Source: Gautieria morchelliformis (Eukaryota; Basidiomycota; Agaricomycetes; Gomphales; Gomphaceae). From it: DNA of 64,000 bases. A program made the position numbers and the translations under genes. The stretch spans positions 124,001 through 188,000 of the forward strand of contig WHVA01000120.1 of the NCBI GenBank assembly GCA_015179125.1, read 5' to 3'. Every line of letters begins with the position of its first letter. The first letter of the stretch is position 1. This document shows, piece after piece, positions 43,600 to 56,194 of the stretch. The notes under the pieces are model-generated. The model was not told the origin of the DNA and ran no database searches. It saw only the letters and a list, made by a program, of their open reading frames with translations.

Positions 43600-45310
43600 T
43601 GAGGGAAAGAAATGCTGCATGAGTAGGTAGAAATGTGGGGCACCTTTTATATGTTCTACACCCACCTGGATATGGAATTCCCCTCGCGTCATACGATGCG
43701 ACTCGGATATATTTGATGGTCAGAGATTGAAGCTCTACTGCGATGTTTCTGATTTGCACATGGTTTGACGCAATCAATACCCTACACAGCGTTATGTTCG
43801 AGAGCCAGTTGAATTCAAGAAAAGAGAAAGGGACGGGGTGATGCCGTTAAGCTGATTGCAAGTGCCCTGGTTGATTCCTTTATCACCTCGCTTTTTGACT
43901 TCCGCAAATTCATTACCAAGTTGACACCATAAGTTATGATGTCGATACAGTTGGTTTCGAAGCCCACATGTTAATCCCACGAGCAGTTGGCCGTCTCGGT
44001 GCAGTTCCTAAGTGACATCAGAAGGTGGACAGCCTGCAACGTTTAGAGCCGATCTTTGTTAACCTAGAGACCGCATGAAGCAAGCAGTGTCGTCAGGCAT
44101 AGAGATTGCATAAACCGTCGGCGTTAACGGGGAAGCGCCTGGGATTTGGCGCACGCAATGGCGTTCGAGTATTGAATAGCACCTTGATTGAGGGGACGGG
44201 TATGGAGCAACATCCGGCTTCCAGGGCAGGCAGTGCCTACGCCCAGTGACCCTATGAAATAATACCTGAGACAGGGTTGTTGCATGCGGGGAAAGCAAGT
44301 TATACTCTATCGAATCAAAGGTGGCTTGGCTGCGGGTTGAGCATCATGCAAGGGCAATTTCATACTTTTGCGGATAGGCCGGAGAACATGCCGGGAACCC
44401 GCCGGCTACCCCCAGCCCTGGCTTGGAATCAAAGAAAAAACTTCAAAGTATGGCAGCCAGAACTCAAGCCAGAGAGTAGGCAAGAGTAAAATGAGATTAT
44501 ATCTTGATTCGGTGTCGGGTAGATCTCTCCTTCTCCAAGCCGGAGGCTGGGTGTACTTTCCGTGCTAGGAGAGCCGGAGCTTGGTCCAGGCCTGGCATTA
44601 GACAATGGTCGATGATCCCTGAAGGGATTAACCCAATTATAAATTGTTAAGATGTCTCCCGAAAGATTATTTCAGCTGTGGACTCCCAGAAGCCAATCTG
44701 CACGATCTGGTATCGGTCAACCATATATAGGGAATATCGAAAATTATGCCATAGTCTCCACCCTTCAAACGGATCGAAAATAACATAACTATCATGCGTA
44801 CCTGATTACCTGACGACACGATGTGATTGTTGCCATTCAACTAAGGACTGCTGGCGTCCAAACATGGTAACGAATCCATACGCCATGCTTCGGCCGTGTG
44901 CCAGCGTGAAATCAACACTGCGTACAATTTGATGGATCTGTAGCTGATGAAGTACGCTGTGACCAATGGAACAACCGTTCGGAACCAAGTTGTGAGAGTC
45001 ATGTTTGGAAACTGGAAGATAACTGTAAAGGGACGTTTGCACTGGCGATGACTGAGACTTAGAGGTTCAGGTTAGAGACTTACAGAAACACTCTATCATT
45101 CGTCGTAGTACAGGCGTTTGAGTCCCGCAAATGTCGGCGTGAGAAAGCGACGAATATTAATATTTCCAATTGCAGAAGAGCCTGGGCCGCCGGGCTGATG
45201 TTAAAAAGTTTTTAAACAACATGACGCGTCGTTTTTATTTGTTTTCCCAGAGGCGCTAGCCAGATGCCTCTTTCAATAGATAACGAGTATACGGGACCCT
45301 GAGGTCTTCA
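43600..45310. other. Long spacer upstream of P450 B
   Basis: About 1.7 kb with no recognisable gene or transposon end. Short frames (44277-44489, 44806-45042 minus) lack motifs. The first few hundred bases are presumably the P450 B promoter. Confidence 0.4.
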
Positions 45311-45313
45311 CGC

Positions 45314-45541
45314 TTGGGTGACGAATTGGGCGCATATTGGGGAGAGATTGCCTCTTATGTAATTCACACTCTCCCAATATTAGTCTTAGTCTACCTCCTC
45401 CAACCAATCACACATTACCTCGCTAAGGTAATTGAAGTCATTCATGGGAACCCCAAAGACACAGACGACGTTGTACTTTGCGCGGCTCTAAGGAAAAAAA
45501 TTATATTAGAACTTGAACGCGCGTCGATCAAGGTTTTTTGA
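45314..45541 (+). CDS. Small putative membrane protein
   Basis: A 75-codon frame with one hydrophobic helix (SYVIHTLPILVLVYLLQPIT) followed by a charged tail (HGNPKDTDDVV, RKKIILELERASIKVF). It lies in otherwise empty DNA. No family recognised; it could be spurious. Confidence 0.25.
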   Translation: MGDELGAYWGEIASYVIHTLPILVLVYLLQPITHYLAKVIEVIHGNPKDTDDVVLCAALRKKIILELERASIKVF

Positions 45542-45997
45542 AAATGCTGTAGCACGGGCGAATCTGTTGAAGATGGCATCATGACTTCCCAGCCAATATA
45601 TAACTTTATCGCGTGCGTGCCAGCAGTCTAGTGGTCCCGATACACATTGTCAATTCTAGACAAAGGGTCTCGCGAAGTCTTATCGATAGTCTTTATGAGG
45701 ATATGTTTCTGTGGCTGTCGTTGTTGGAGTTTGTAATCTTCGCTGTATTTTGTGGGGCGCGCTCGGCGCCTAATAAGACTTGTTCTTTCCTACTGCGACC
45801 ACCCCGTAAACTTCTACAGTTGTCATTTACATGCCGGCCACTATTAGTCGGCTGGTGTCAGTGTGGCCTTCTCAGAATGCAATTATTGCGCCCGTACATA
45901 GTAGTACGAGAAATGCAACATCAAAATGTCAATGGAATAGGGTCCGCACTGTAATTATTTATGAACCTATTATATTTTATATATAGAGTCATATAAC

Positions 45998-46081
45998 GGC
46001 CGCCTGGCATAATGGCAATGCGTCTGACTACGATGCGCTCTCGGAATCAGGAGATTGCAGGTTCGATCCCTGCGGTGGTCA
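45998..46081 (+). tRNA. tRNA-Arg(ACG) with a 12-nt intron
   Basis: A cloverleaf fits. The acceptor GGCCGCC pairs with GGTGGTC, the D arm is GCAT..ATGC, the anticodon stem is TCTGA/TCAGG with loop CTACGAA, the T arm is GCAGG-TTCGATC-CCTGC, and the discriminator is A. The loop is interrupted after position 37 by TGCGCTCTCGGA, the canonical nuclear tRNA intron site. Anticodon ACG (inosine-modified) reads CGU, CGC and CGA. Confidence 0.9.
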
Positions 46082-46092
46082 TAATTTTTTTG
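46082..46092 (+). terminator. Pol III T-run after tRNA
   Basis: TAATTTTTTTG directly follows the tRNA. A run of seven T is a standard RNA polymerase III stop. Confidence 0.8.
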
Positions 46093-46644
46093 ATTTTCCG
46101 AATCATGTTTGGCGCTTCGCAGCTTATCCTGGTTTCTTTCGTGTACATCCTACAGTAAGCATCTGTTTTCACAAGGTTACCACAGTAGGGTAAGAGATGC
46201 TCAAGGTTTGGATCTGTTCGGTGTGGAGGAATCGATCAAGGGGAGGCCTAACGCGTTCATAAACAATAATGATAAGCATTATGCCTGCTCGCCAGAAGTA
46301 CTGGCTCAAAAATTAGTATGTGCTGGTTGATTGCCTTCATCGTAATGCCAAAGCAATGCTCTGCCATCGGCATCCGGCCGGCACGAATAAGTAGGGCAAG
46401 AAATCGCGTTGGACCAGAGCTGTCACTACAGGTAAGAGAGTGGGAGAGTGGGTCGCGACCCCTGCTCTAGACTTTTTGTTTAACACATTAATATCTGTCA
46501 CAGTGGACTTGTAAAACGCTCCCCTGTCATCGGCTAGCACTCGGCTCGATGTTCCGCGACGTTTAGAACGTGGAATTTAGGAATTTAGCTCTACGGAAAG
46601 TCACCCAGTAATCCACTTTTCGTAAACCTGATGGTCTCCTTAGT
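46093..46644. other. Spacer between tRNA and F-box gene
   Basis: No recognised feature. It presumably includes the F-box gene promoter. Confidence 0.35.
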
Positions 46645-48206
46645 TTGTGTCGTCCATTTCAAATGCCGCGCGCCTCTATGTGTATGGACATCATCATCAT
46701 CACAAAAGCCTGGGACAGATGGCGAGCAGTACTAGTGTTCGTGTCTTTGGGCGTCGCATTCTGTCTTTGCCTCCATATATTCCTCACCGTTGCAAACTTC
46801 ATCACCATCGTATTCCTGTTCTGTTGGATGCCAGTTCGGCTTTCGATGGTCCTTCTGAATGCGTTGCCCAAAGTCACGACTAGTCAAATCGCATCTGACT
46901 CATCCGTGCGGGTACAGGACCGTAACTCTCGAAGGATCACCGACAGAAGCCTTCCATCAAACGTCTGTGAGACTCCAGTGTCCAGGGATATGTTGCTCAC
47001 AGATGTTGGGGTTCAAGGTAGCTCTCAGTTGATTCCTGATGCATCTTGTGCACCTAGGATCCTTGCGAGCAACCGGAATACTGCCAACGCGACGACAACG
47101 AGTCTCGCTGCGTCCGGGGTGAACCAGGTCGGTTTCGTGCAACCGCCCCCGAGATGTTCTGGTGAAGAGATTATCCGTCCTACCATAGGCCCTCTAGAGG
47201 GACTGTCTGGTGAAATCCTGGCGGAAATCGCCAATCACCTTCCCCACAGCTCCATTAGCTGTCTGGCTCTAGTTTCAAAGAAATTTGGGACACAATTTCG
47301 CTTCCGCTACGTGCACAGCGGGACGGAACGATGTTCGATAACCCGGTTTAATGCTATTGCGAGTGAGCCACAATTGGGTCAATTCACAACCGAGATCATT
47401 GTTCATCCTACGTTCTTCCGACCGCCTCTAAGGGTACGATGGTTACTTGATGGCTCGAAGCCTTCTGTCGTCGAGGCCTCTCGCATTGTAACAGAAAGTA
47501 AGAAACTGTGGCGTCTTGGCGCCGTACTTGAAGCCTGCCCTCGAATTCATTCACTGACGTGGAACGAAGGCGACCTTCCTCTGTCCCTCACCATACTACG
47601 GACGCTGCGGACCAGGCTTTCCACCTCGTTGAAGCATTTGGATATCAGTGCCGATTCCCAGTTACTGGCTCACTTGCTTGAGATTCCGCCGTCACCACCC
47701 TCCAACATACGGCTGACATCTCTAGCTCTCCGTGGCAATATTTCCCAGGACAGCGCCAATGCTGTTACCAATTTATTTTTCATGACAGCCGGAAGCCTTC
47801 GCCATGTGCGCTTTGTCGATACATGTTTCTCCAGTGAATCTTTCAGTAATCCATCTCCAATCGACGCAGTCATGAATGTGTTCCTTGGGGTACGTCATCA
47901 AATATAACAAAGAATTGTATCCCTGAGTTGATGATGAAGGAACCCTCTGGGCCCCGACGTGTGGACATTGTCAACCCATCAAACCTGAATATAGCGTCCA
48001 TACCCATTCCCGTCGCTGCTGAAGGATTCGAACTGGCTGTGCACGGCACTTCTTCTCTCGCCAATCAACCCGCACATTGGCTTCCCGAAAACACCCTCGA
48101 GTCCCACCTAAACTCTCTTGTTCTGTCACTAGTTGATCTTGGCTGGAGTGTCGAGAGTCGGAGGTCGGAGAACAGATGTCAGAAGAGGTGGAAGACAGTA
48201 TCGTAA
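46645..48206 (+). CDS. F-box protein, 3' end meets an LTR relic
   Basis: The main exon (46645-47890) carries an F-box at about residues 190-225 (GPLEGLSGEILAEIANHLP, then SCLALVSKKFG). Leucine-spaced text (LKHLDISADSQLLAHLLEI, LTSLALRGNIS) follows, as in Agaricomycete F-box proteins, which recruit substrates to SCF ubiquitin ligases. A GTACGT donor at 47891 and a 38-bp candidate intron continue the frame at about 47929 (EPSGPRRVDIVNPSN). Coding text fades at about 48150, where a dispersed LTR-like repeat begins, so the native C-terminus may be lost. The first 80 residues are very hydrophobic; the true start may lie further in. Confidence 0.65.
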
Positions 48207-48719
48207 GACAGAGACAGAGATAGACAGCACACTTGCAAGACTCACTGTACTAAGAACAGGAGACAATGCGAGGGGATTCACATATCAAAGTCGATTATCT
48301 GATTGCGGAATAATGAGCATACATGAGGGGGTTTTATACAAAGAGCTGAGACAACAAGTAATGGGGTAGTACTAAGCAAACCAGTGGAAAGCGGAAGTAA
48401 CAATGATAAGCGGAGTAAGTATCTAATACGGAACAAGGGGACTACAAGGGGGTGCAGGATAGAGTCAAGAACAATGGGCAAAAGAACAAGGGGTGCATAA
48501 GTCTAATGGACAGTGGAACAAATGGAATTCCTGATGAACTGGAAATGGTATTTTTCTGTGCTAAGGGTCGAGTACGGAGGGCCAATGAATAGAGCTGGTC
48601 AGGGGTGTTGAAGAACAAGGGGTTGAGGTTGTGAGCTGTGGAGGTTGTGGCATAGAGCCAGAGGTGGTGCGGAAGTGTTCCAGAGGTGGCGGAGATGGTT
48701 AGGTGGCATGGTCATAACA
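48150..48719 (+). repeat. LTR-like repeat, relative of the solo LTR at 56.3 kb
   Basis: Shares long stretches with 56480-56964, for example CTGAGACAACA.GTAATGGGG and ACTAAGCAAA, and ends GGTCATAACA against GGTCGTAACA there. The right terminus (48719) is thus the LTR end. The left end is truncated or diverged, and no target duplication was found. Confidence 0.7.
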
Positions 48720-51700
48720 GAATACCTAGACTCAGGTTGTAGTGCATTAGTAGTTGTGAATCAGTGAAGTTGGAACTTGCATATTCTTTGATATTGCAAC
48801 ACATGGGTCATTCTTTCAATCAGCTTGCTTATCCGTAATTGGAGCATGTGTCTATTCAGCTAAATATGACTACTTTCAAGAAACTCTCCTAAATGAAGAA
48901 CTTCATCATGAGCTATATCATCATCACCGATCTGCACATCCAAGTCCTCTTCAGCTGCAATTGCCTCCTGACCTCTGCATGGTTCTCAGTCACCTCCATG
49001 TTACCAAGTCTGGTCCCTGGCATATCTGTCCTAGCGAACCCCGGTAACCTGTAAATGGCCTAAATGTGAGCATGATGGACATTGTTGACCTGATGTCTTG
49101 TGTTATACAGTGATTTTATATGAGTGCTCAGCTTGGGATCCCTCTTCTTGAGTTCTTCATATGCATGCTGTTAGGGGACACCCTGTTTTCCAGCTCCAAC
49201 AACACCCTAAGTTCCGCTTCCATTTCCGACTCCGCTTCCATCTCCAACTCTGCTTTTGGAAATGGTTCTGCTTCTGGGGGAGCTCTCACCAGTTCCATCC
49301 ACTTCACCAATTCCACTCCACTCTCCAACTTCTGCCTTCGGAGCAGGGTCGGGAGTCAAGCAACTCGCATAGTATGTGACATCAAGGGTCAGTCAAGGGT
49401 AAGGGGTCAGGGCAATGCAGGGTTGATGGCGAGTGCCGAGTGTTGTCCCTGGCTGCAGACTAGCATAGTATAATGTGGGCTCGCTCGCATTGGGGGTCCT
49501 TAGACCTTTCTCTTTGGATTTCCCCTTCTCAGGTGAGAATCCCCTCTCTTGTGTATTTGTTCATTTATATGTATACTTCAAATTTCCCCTTGTCAGCTGT
49601 GTGGTAGATAGCGGCAGTATAAACCGCACACCCTCTACGCGCCCAATTAAGCCATCTCACCAGATCACATTCCCTATTGTAGACACTCGAAATATCAAAA
49701 AAGTAAGACCATAAGTTTGTCCATAAGACATTCAACATCTCTATGGTGCTATTTTGTTGAAATCAAGCTTATAAAAATTTCTATTACATGTTTTATTTTT
49801 TCATTTTTTCATTTTTTCATTTTTTCATTTTTTTCCTTTATTTTTTCATTTCAAAATTCATAAAATGTGATTCCCTGTCCAGGAAACAGAAGTTCAATTT
49901 TCTATGCCGGCAATTTTCGCTGCATTACATAAGCATATAGCGGAGATTGAATTATTTTTTCGTGTGACACAGTGGCACCATTTTACAGCTTGCCCGTTCG
50001 AACATCCTCTGTTCTTGAACAGGAAAGCGGATCCTGCTACCACAGAGCCCACAGAACTCATTTAGGGTGAAAACCTGACAGCAGAATCCTCTTGGGGCCC
50101 ACATCTTCAGCTTGGGGTAATAATCCAATGACAGGTAAGTCTCTCAAAATAAAAACAGCAAAATCGGCCATTCAGTTCTCTGCTGATCCTCTAGGGTCTA
50201 AGTACACTGATTGTTCATCCATCATCAACACAGGCTAACCTCCAGGCACGAACCCTAGAGTCTCTTTCAAAGGTACGCTGATCTCATCATCTCTTGATCA
50301 TTCATCCCCAGTGAGGATTGACCCATATCGAGGGACATCTCAGCGGTTCAGGTCAGTGAAAACCACGGACCCAGTCTGATCATGCTGGATCACAGAAATG
50401 ATACCATTTCTATTGGTTCACGTCAGTGTACATATGATGAATAGAGTTTTATTATATCTTCTGCTATCGGTTCCGGGAGGATTGCATCTGTTACAGTTCA
50501 AATATGATGACATCAGTTTGGGGGTTTATTTACAAATATTGTAATACTGCTGGGACCGATCCCAGCAGATCCCCCTGTCCCAATCAATCACCTCATGTTC
50601 CTCGCCCTTGACCGATCCCACCAGAGGCACCATTCTCAACCACTCCCACCCGAACCACCACTCCTGGTACATGAAGAAAGATAGTATGCTGGAAAATGCT
50701 AGACAGGGAGAGGGAAGAGGGACTCATGTGGGGATGGAGATGGATGAGGCAGCGTCGTTGGTAAGCAGACGGGTGAGGATGTGCGAGTGCGCCAGTCATA
50801 GTGGGGCAGGTGTGTGCGGTGTTGGGCAAGGGTGAGGGCAAGTGCAAGGGAGTCCTCATGGGGGGCCCAGCAGTTTCAGTGAGTAGGGTGAAGACAGTGC
50901 TTGAGGTTGACAGGGATAGACCTCCTACAAAATTTGAATGTGGATTCAGTGTGTGAGCTCAAATTTGACGTTGCTGGGAGATCTGCTCACAAGCATATAT
51001 AGTGAGAAAACCTGAACTTGGTGTAAGTTAGTTGGGTCTTGGCTGCATAGTAACATGAGTCGGGTTTCCTTGACGAGGAGCGGTACTTTAAAAAGAGATT
51101 GTTCCACTGCCTCGAAACCTAAGCCCACAAACAGGAAAGAAAGTAGTGGGCAAGGCAAAGTCACGACCCACGTAAAATTGTTTTGACACCAGTGTCAAGC
51201 TTCTGTGGGTAAAATTGATAGAACAACAAGTGTTTTGGTTTGAAGTCAATTCATGGAGGATTGAGGCATCTGGATGGCCGGGGGAAGTTGCAAACCCAAA
51301 GGTCATCGTCCAAAGCGATTCTGCAGTTGTGACACCATGAGTGAGGAAGAACGCAGCACATATATAGACTCTCACAGAATTTTTGGCAGGAGCACTTCAT
51401 CCGCTTTTACTGCTATGTCTGGATTATCTGGAAAGAGCAAAGCTAGCCCATGATTTGGTACATGTGGATGGAAAGTGTAACTGGGTGTCGATGTTGGTGG
51501 GGGGGGTGGGGGGGTGGCCAGTGTCGATGTCATGGGCGACGTTAACAGGATGGAGCAAGCATTGAGGTCAGACTGGTGCGAGTGGTTGAGTTAGGACTCC
51601 TGGGAACCGGGCTATGCCCGCAGAAGTCATTGCTTGTCCTGGTGGAGAGCAAGATGCAAAGATGCATTGTATTTTTGCACGTATTTGCCTAAGAATCTAA

Positions 51701-51925
51701 TTTAAATTTGACTGCAAAGGACAGCAATCACATTCCGAACGCACCTATGGCGAATGCAATGCGCAGTATGACCACCGGTCCTCTAGGGGAGAGACTTTTC
51801 TGCTGTAAGGGAAACCCTAGCTGGCTGTGGAGATCACACTACCACACAACTGACAAGGGGAAATCCGAAGTATGTATAAATGAACAGAGTATACAAGAGA
51901 GGGGATTATGGATATTCGAAGGTGA
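48720..51925. other. Long region without recognised genes
   Basis: About 3.2 kb. It contains a CATTTTTT microsatellite (about 49796-49850), CTTCC-rich simple sequence near 49190-49270, a stem CTGCTGGGA..TCCCAGCAG (50547-50568) and a G-run near 51495-51520. The segment 49525-49610 is repeated in inverted orientation at 51838-51925, where it directly abuts the truncated copia 2 RT. This suggests a partly preserved unknown LTR element between them. No protein motif was seen. Confidence 0.45.
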
Positions 51926-52825
51926 GTGAGCTGCAGACATTAGGGATCCTATGGCCTCGCGGTACGGGACACCCTGGATGGCTTCATAGTGGCACGGCAT
52001 GATGGGGCACTGCGCTGAGCTCAGTTTGTGATGCGGGTCAAGTGGGGTCGACAGGCCCTTTGCATCTTGTAGCCCAAATCTCTCCAGTATCTTCATAATA
52101 TACGCGTGTTGAGAGAATGATATGGTTCGAGCTTTCCTGTCTCCTGTGACTTCGATGCCTAGCATCCAGTGTAGGTCGCCTAGGTCCTTAATTTTGACCT
52201 CCTGGCTAAGTTCCGACTTGAACTTGCGGATAACATCTCTCAAGCTTCCAGCAATAGTCACATTGTCAATGTCTGCAGCGACAAGTAGAGTGTTATTGCC
52301 CTCGTGCTTAAAAAATACGGTGTGTTCAACCCGGCATCTCCTAAAATGGAGTTTGAACATAATTGCGCACAGGTGGTCATACCACTCGTGTCCGGACTGT
52401 CTCAGTCCATAGTTCGCTCGCTTTAGGAGGCATACGTGGTTCTCTTTGCCTCAAACCTCGTATCCTCTGGGCTGGCGCATGTAGATGGTCTCCCTCAGCT
52501 GTGCATTGAGGTAGGCTCCTTCCACATCTGTCTGTTCTAACTCCCAGTCATTCCTGACCGCTAGAGCCACGATTATCTGGATTGCAGAGAGTTTCGCTGT
52601 CAGCGAGAAAGTCTCATTATAATCAATGCCCTCGACTTGTGTGAAACCTTGGGCAACAACCTGGCTTTTGCAACTGACTAGACTGCCACTCACATCGTGT
52701 TTGTAGTGGAGCACAATCCGACTTCCGACGATGTTCGTGTCCTTGGGTGGCTCTACCAGTTCCCAGGTGCCAACCTCTTCATGCTGTTTTAGCTCCTTTT
52801 TATTGACGCGTCCCATTCTAGCCAA
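51926..52825 (-). pseudogene. Copia 2 reverse transcriptase, truncated
   Basis: Frames 52451-52825 and 51839-52360 give GIDYNETFSLTAKLSAIQII, AYLNAQLRETIYMRQPRGYE, then TLLVAADIDNVTI (where YVDD is usual: the catalytic pair reads ID, altered), IKDLGDLHWMLGIEV and YIMKILERFGLQDAKGLSTPLDP. The frame is lost between 52361 and 52450. Homology ends at GVPYREAIGSLM near 51940. Confidence 0.85.
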
Positions 52826-54200
52826 TCGTTGAGTTTTTGGGCTTCCTCAACGTTCTTGGGGTCATTTCCCATGCTTTGTGCTGCAATCATTGCATACTCC
52901 ATATACTCCCCCTCGAGTTCAATGTTGTTGCGGTCCGAATCGACAATGTACTTGGAATCATGGAGGGCTGCAATGGCAGTGGTCTCCCTGGAGTCCCCGT
53001 TCGAGTTCTGGAATGGGATTGGCATGCCACGCAGAGATAAAGGTGCATTCGCAGGTCTGGAGCTTGTGCCTTGGCCCTGAGTGATATCATAGACATACAC
53101 TGACGGTTTGCACAGTCTGTGTCTGTGCCCTTGCTCAGGTCCCATGGCAGGGTCGGTTGGCTCGAAACCTTCGAGCGGATCGGCTTGCGGTGCTTGTGCA
53201 TCATCATGGGTATGTTTGAGTGCCGCCTGGTGCAAAGTTGGCTCTTTGCTGGGATTTTCTCAGGGTACATTGTGGCCTTCATTTGAGGCAGTGCACTTAC
53301 TGTCCTGTACGCTATCCCCCTCGTTCTCAGATGATGTATCGCTCAAGCCAATGGTGACATTACTGTCGAACACGACATTGTGCTCGTGTGTCACTTGCTG
53401 TTTTCCCGGCCAATAAATCCAGTGAGCTTGGCTTTCTCTGCTGTATCCAATCCAGTGCCCTTCGTCCACCTTTGCATCTAGCTTCCCACGATCTTCCTTG
53501 AGTACCCAGACCTTGGTACCCCATTCCAGTAAGTTTGAAAAATCCGGCTTTTTATTGAACATGAGCCCATAGGGGGTTTTCCCATCCAAAAGGTAAGTGG
53601 ATGTGCAATTATTGAGCCAAACCGCGTGTTGAACAGACTCCAGCCATAGGAATTTTGGCAAATTGGCTGCATAGTGCATGGCGCGTGCATGCTCAATCAA
53701 GGTGCGGTTTAGACATTCCGCTATGCCATTCTGCTCAGGCGTATCATGAACAGTGAGGCTTCAGACTATACCCTTCGACTTCAGATGCTGATCGAACTCC
53801 TCAGATAGATATTCTCCCCCTCGATTGCTTTGAAGTCGTTTGACTTTCCCGCCATGCTGTGTCTCTACCCAAGCTTCGTACTGCTTGTAGCAAGGAAGTA
53901 CTTTGCTTTTTCTCTTCCTGGGTTTGACACGTGACCAACGGGTGAAGTCGTCAGTGAAACTGACGAAGTAGTCCCTCCCGTCATAGCTCTGGGGTGTGGT
54001 AGGTCCCCATACATTGCTATGTATCTTTTCGCCAAGCTTTGTAGCTCGTGGCCCTATCCTTTCCCTAGGAATAGGCTTACGCGTCATCTTCCCTTGCGCA
54101 CAAGAGGTGCAGAATGTAGGTATGCTCTTTTTATCTACCTTGATGCCGGTGATGATGCCTCTGACTAAGAGGCTTTTTATGGCGCATGGGGAGATGTGAC
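52789..54200 (-). pseudogene. Copia 2 integrase
   Basis: Pieces 53761-54087, 53260-53700 and 52789-53235 read in order: FCTSCAQGKM (zinc Cys pair), IHSNVWGPTTPQSYDGRDYF, FTDDFTRWS, NRGGEYLSEEF, then ARAMHYAANLPKFLWLESVQ and the C-terminal GTKVWVLKEDRGKLDAK..WIGYS...YWPG. Catalytic Asp (DVWGP is NVWGP here, shifted) is changed. Frame changes occur at about 53730 and 53245. Confidence 0.85.
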
Positions 54201-54686
54201 TGTTGGGTGTATTTATGCTCCTGCACCAAAATCAAGCATAATATATTTGATTTATTGTATAGTTTCCAATTCTTTCTCACATTGTTCTTGTACCATGCAT
54301 TCACTTCCCTGATTATTTTCGAAAATTTCCAGTCACTCCCTACCTCTCCATTTCATTTTGTTATCTCTATTTTCACAAGCGGCTGCACCCAGCGGAGTTT
54401 GAAATGACTTCGACGCGCGAGCTCTTGAGCGCTAAAGGGCCGGGTGCACGTATATGCTTTCTGAGACAGGATAGTGCTCCTCTCTCAGTGACAATAAATT
54501 CACTGAGAGAGGCGAGTAGTGTTCTTTATATTTTCATAGCATGTTGACTGAAAATCATGTAGTGCATTTGATTCTAGGTATTGTATTAATATAACAGTGA
54601 CAATAAAATCACTGAGGGAGTGCATTTGATTCTAGGTTCTAAGAACTCTACTGAACCTTCCCTGCCATAACCCCGAGTTGCTAACA
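54201..54686 (+). repeat. Copia 3 5' LTR
   Basis: 486 bp, TGTTGGGTGTATTTATGC to GAGTTGCTAACA. It carries the stem CCTCTCTCAGTGA..TCACTGAGAGAGG (54479-54512) and a partial second one near 54596. It is almost identical to 59624-60086, indicating a fairly recent insertion. Confidence 0.93.
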
Positions 54687-54692
54687 AGGGCT

Positions 54693-56194
54693 ATGGGCCC
54701 CGCAGACACTTCGCAGAAGCTTTTGGGTGTGGAGAAGCTTGCAACAGATGGAAGTAATTGTCCTCTGTGGTGAGCTACTCTCACAAGGTATTTTGAGTCC
54801 AAAAATCTACTCAGGCATATAGAAGGGAGAGCCATTCGACCTCCTGATCCTCCAGTCATGCCCCCAGGCCATATTCTTACAGAAGCTGAGGAAACTCAGA
54901 TAGAGAAGGCCGAGGAGAAGCTGGAGAAGTATCTTGCCAGAGAAGGACAGGCAAAAACCCAAATAATCATCTCAGTGTCAGAGTCATTAGCTCTGATGCT
55001 ACAGAAGAAGCATACAGCAAAAGAAGTCTGGGATGCATTGGTCAATGAGATGACCAAAAAGCCCAAGATGGTCCTCACCAACCTACAGAGACAGCTTCGC
55101 AGTATGAGGTGTCCTGAGGATGGAGACTTGAGAGATCACTTGGACAAGGCCCAAGACCTCTATGCTCGTCTAAATGAGATGGGAGCCAAAATTTCTGAAG
55201 GAGAGTTCACGGATATCATCCTCACGTCACTTCCACCCTCCTATGAGGCAGTTATGAATGCCCTTACCACGTCGCTCGAAGAATGTGGAATGCCCTTAGT
55301 GCCTGATGATATTATCAGAGTACTAAAGGCTCAATATGACAGGAGAAAGAGCCTTAATATTTCACAAGAAGAGCAGGCATTTATTGGTTCATCTACGAAA
55401 GGGCAGAAGGGCCGGAAAGACCCAAAGGTGCCTACATGCACTAATTGCCACAAGCCTGGACATGCTATTGAGAGTTGCTGGGCGAAAGGAGGTGGTAAAG
55501 AAGGCCAGGGGCCACGTCCGAAGAAGAGAGCTAAAGCCAAAAAGAAGAAGGGCAAAGCCAAGGCGAATGTTGCCGAAGAAGTGTCTTATGAGGAGGATGA
55601 GAGTGGCAGTCCAGCCGCTTTCGCCAATTTTGACTGCTCCAATTTGAGTAGTCTATCCTTGGACACTGTTGTTATCCTTGGCACTGGAACGACTGCACAT
55701 ATGACCCTTCACAAGAATTTACTGAGGGATTACAGTCCATTCTCACAGCCACGCACAATTCGTGCAGCCAACAAAGGCACTTTTGATGCCTTCGGTTCAG
55801 GCTCACTCGTGCTATCTAATACAATTGGAGATAAGACTGTGAAGATCACATTGAAGGATACATTCTACGCGCCCACAATGGCTGTCACCCTGATCTCAAT
55901 CGGCCGGTGGGATGATGCAGGCTATAACACACAAATAGCCGATCAGAAATGCACAATATCCAATCGTAAAGGCAGGATATTGATGCAAGCACCGAAGCTG
56001 AATGGCTTATATCGATTTGACTTACAACACACAAGTGCCAAAGCGCATATATGTGCATCAGCCATGGAGATACATCAGAAAATGGGGCATATTTCTCAAA
56101 AGTCCCTACAGCATTTGCTCAACCGTGGCATGATATTAGGCATTGAATTGAGCTCAAAAGGTGACAAGGTTGTTTGCGATGCGTGCATTCAAGC
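54693..56194 (+). pseudogene. Copia 3 Gag, zinc knuckle, protease and pre-integrase
   Basis: ATG at 54693 (MGPADTSQKLLG) is followed by a TGA at 54771-54773 where Arg fits. The frame then runs open from 54774: EKYLAREGQAKTQIIISV, AKEVWDALVNEM, LRDHLDKAQDLYARLNEMG and FTDIILTSLPPSYE (copia Gag). The knuckle is CTNCHKPGHAIESC. The protease block is VVILGTGTTAHMT, where D-S-G has become G-T-G, losing the catalytic Asp. HQKMGHISQKSLQHLLN and CDACIQAQ are the pre-integrase zinc region, where the inversion break falls. Confidence 0.9.

Noticed and set aside
45613-45954. 113-codon frame before the tRNA
   Set aside because: No motif, uneven composition, and it ends in AT-rich DNA; chance frame.
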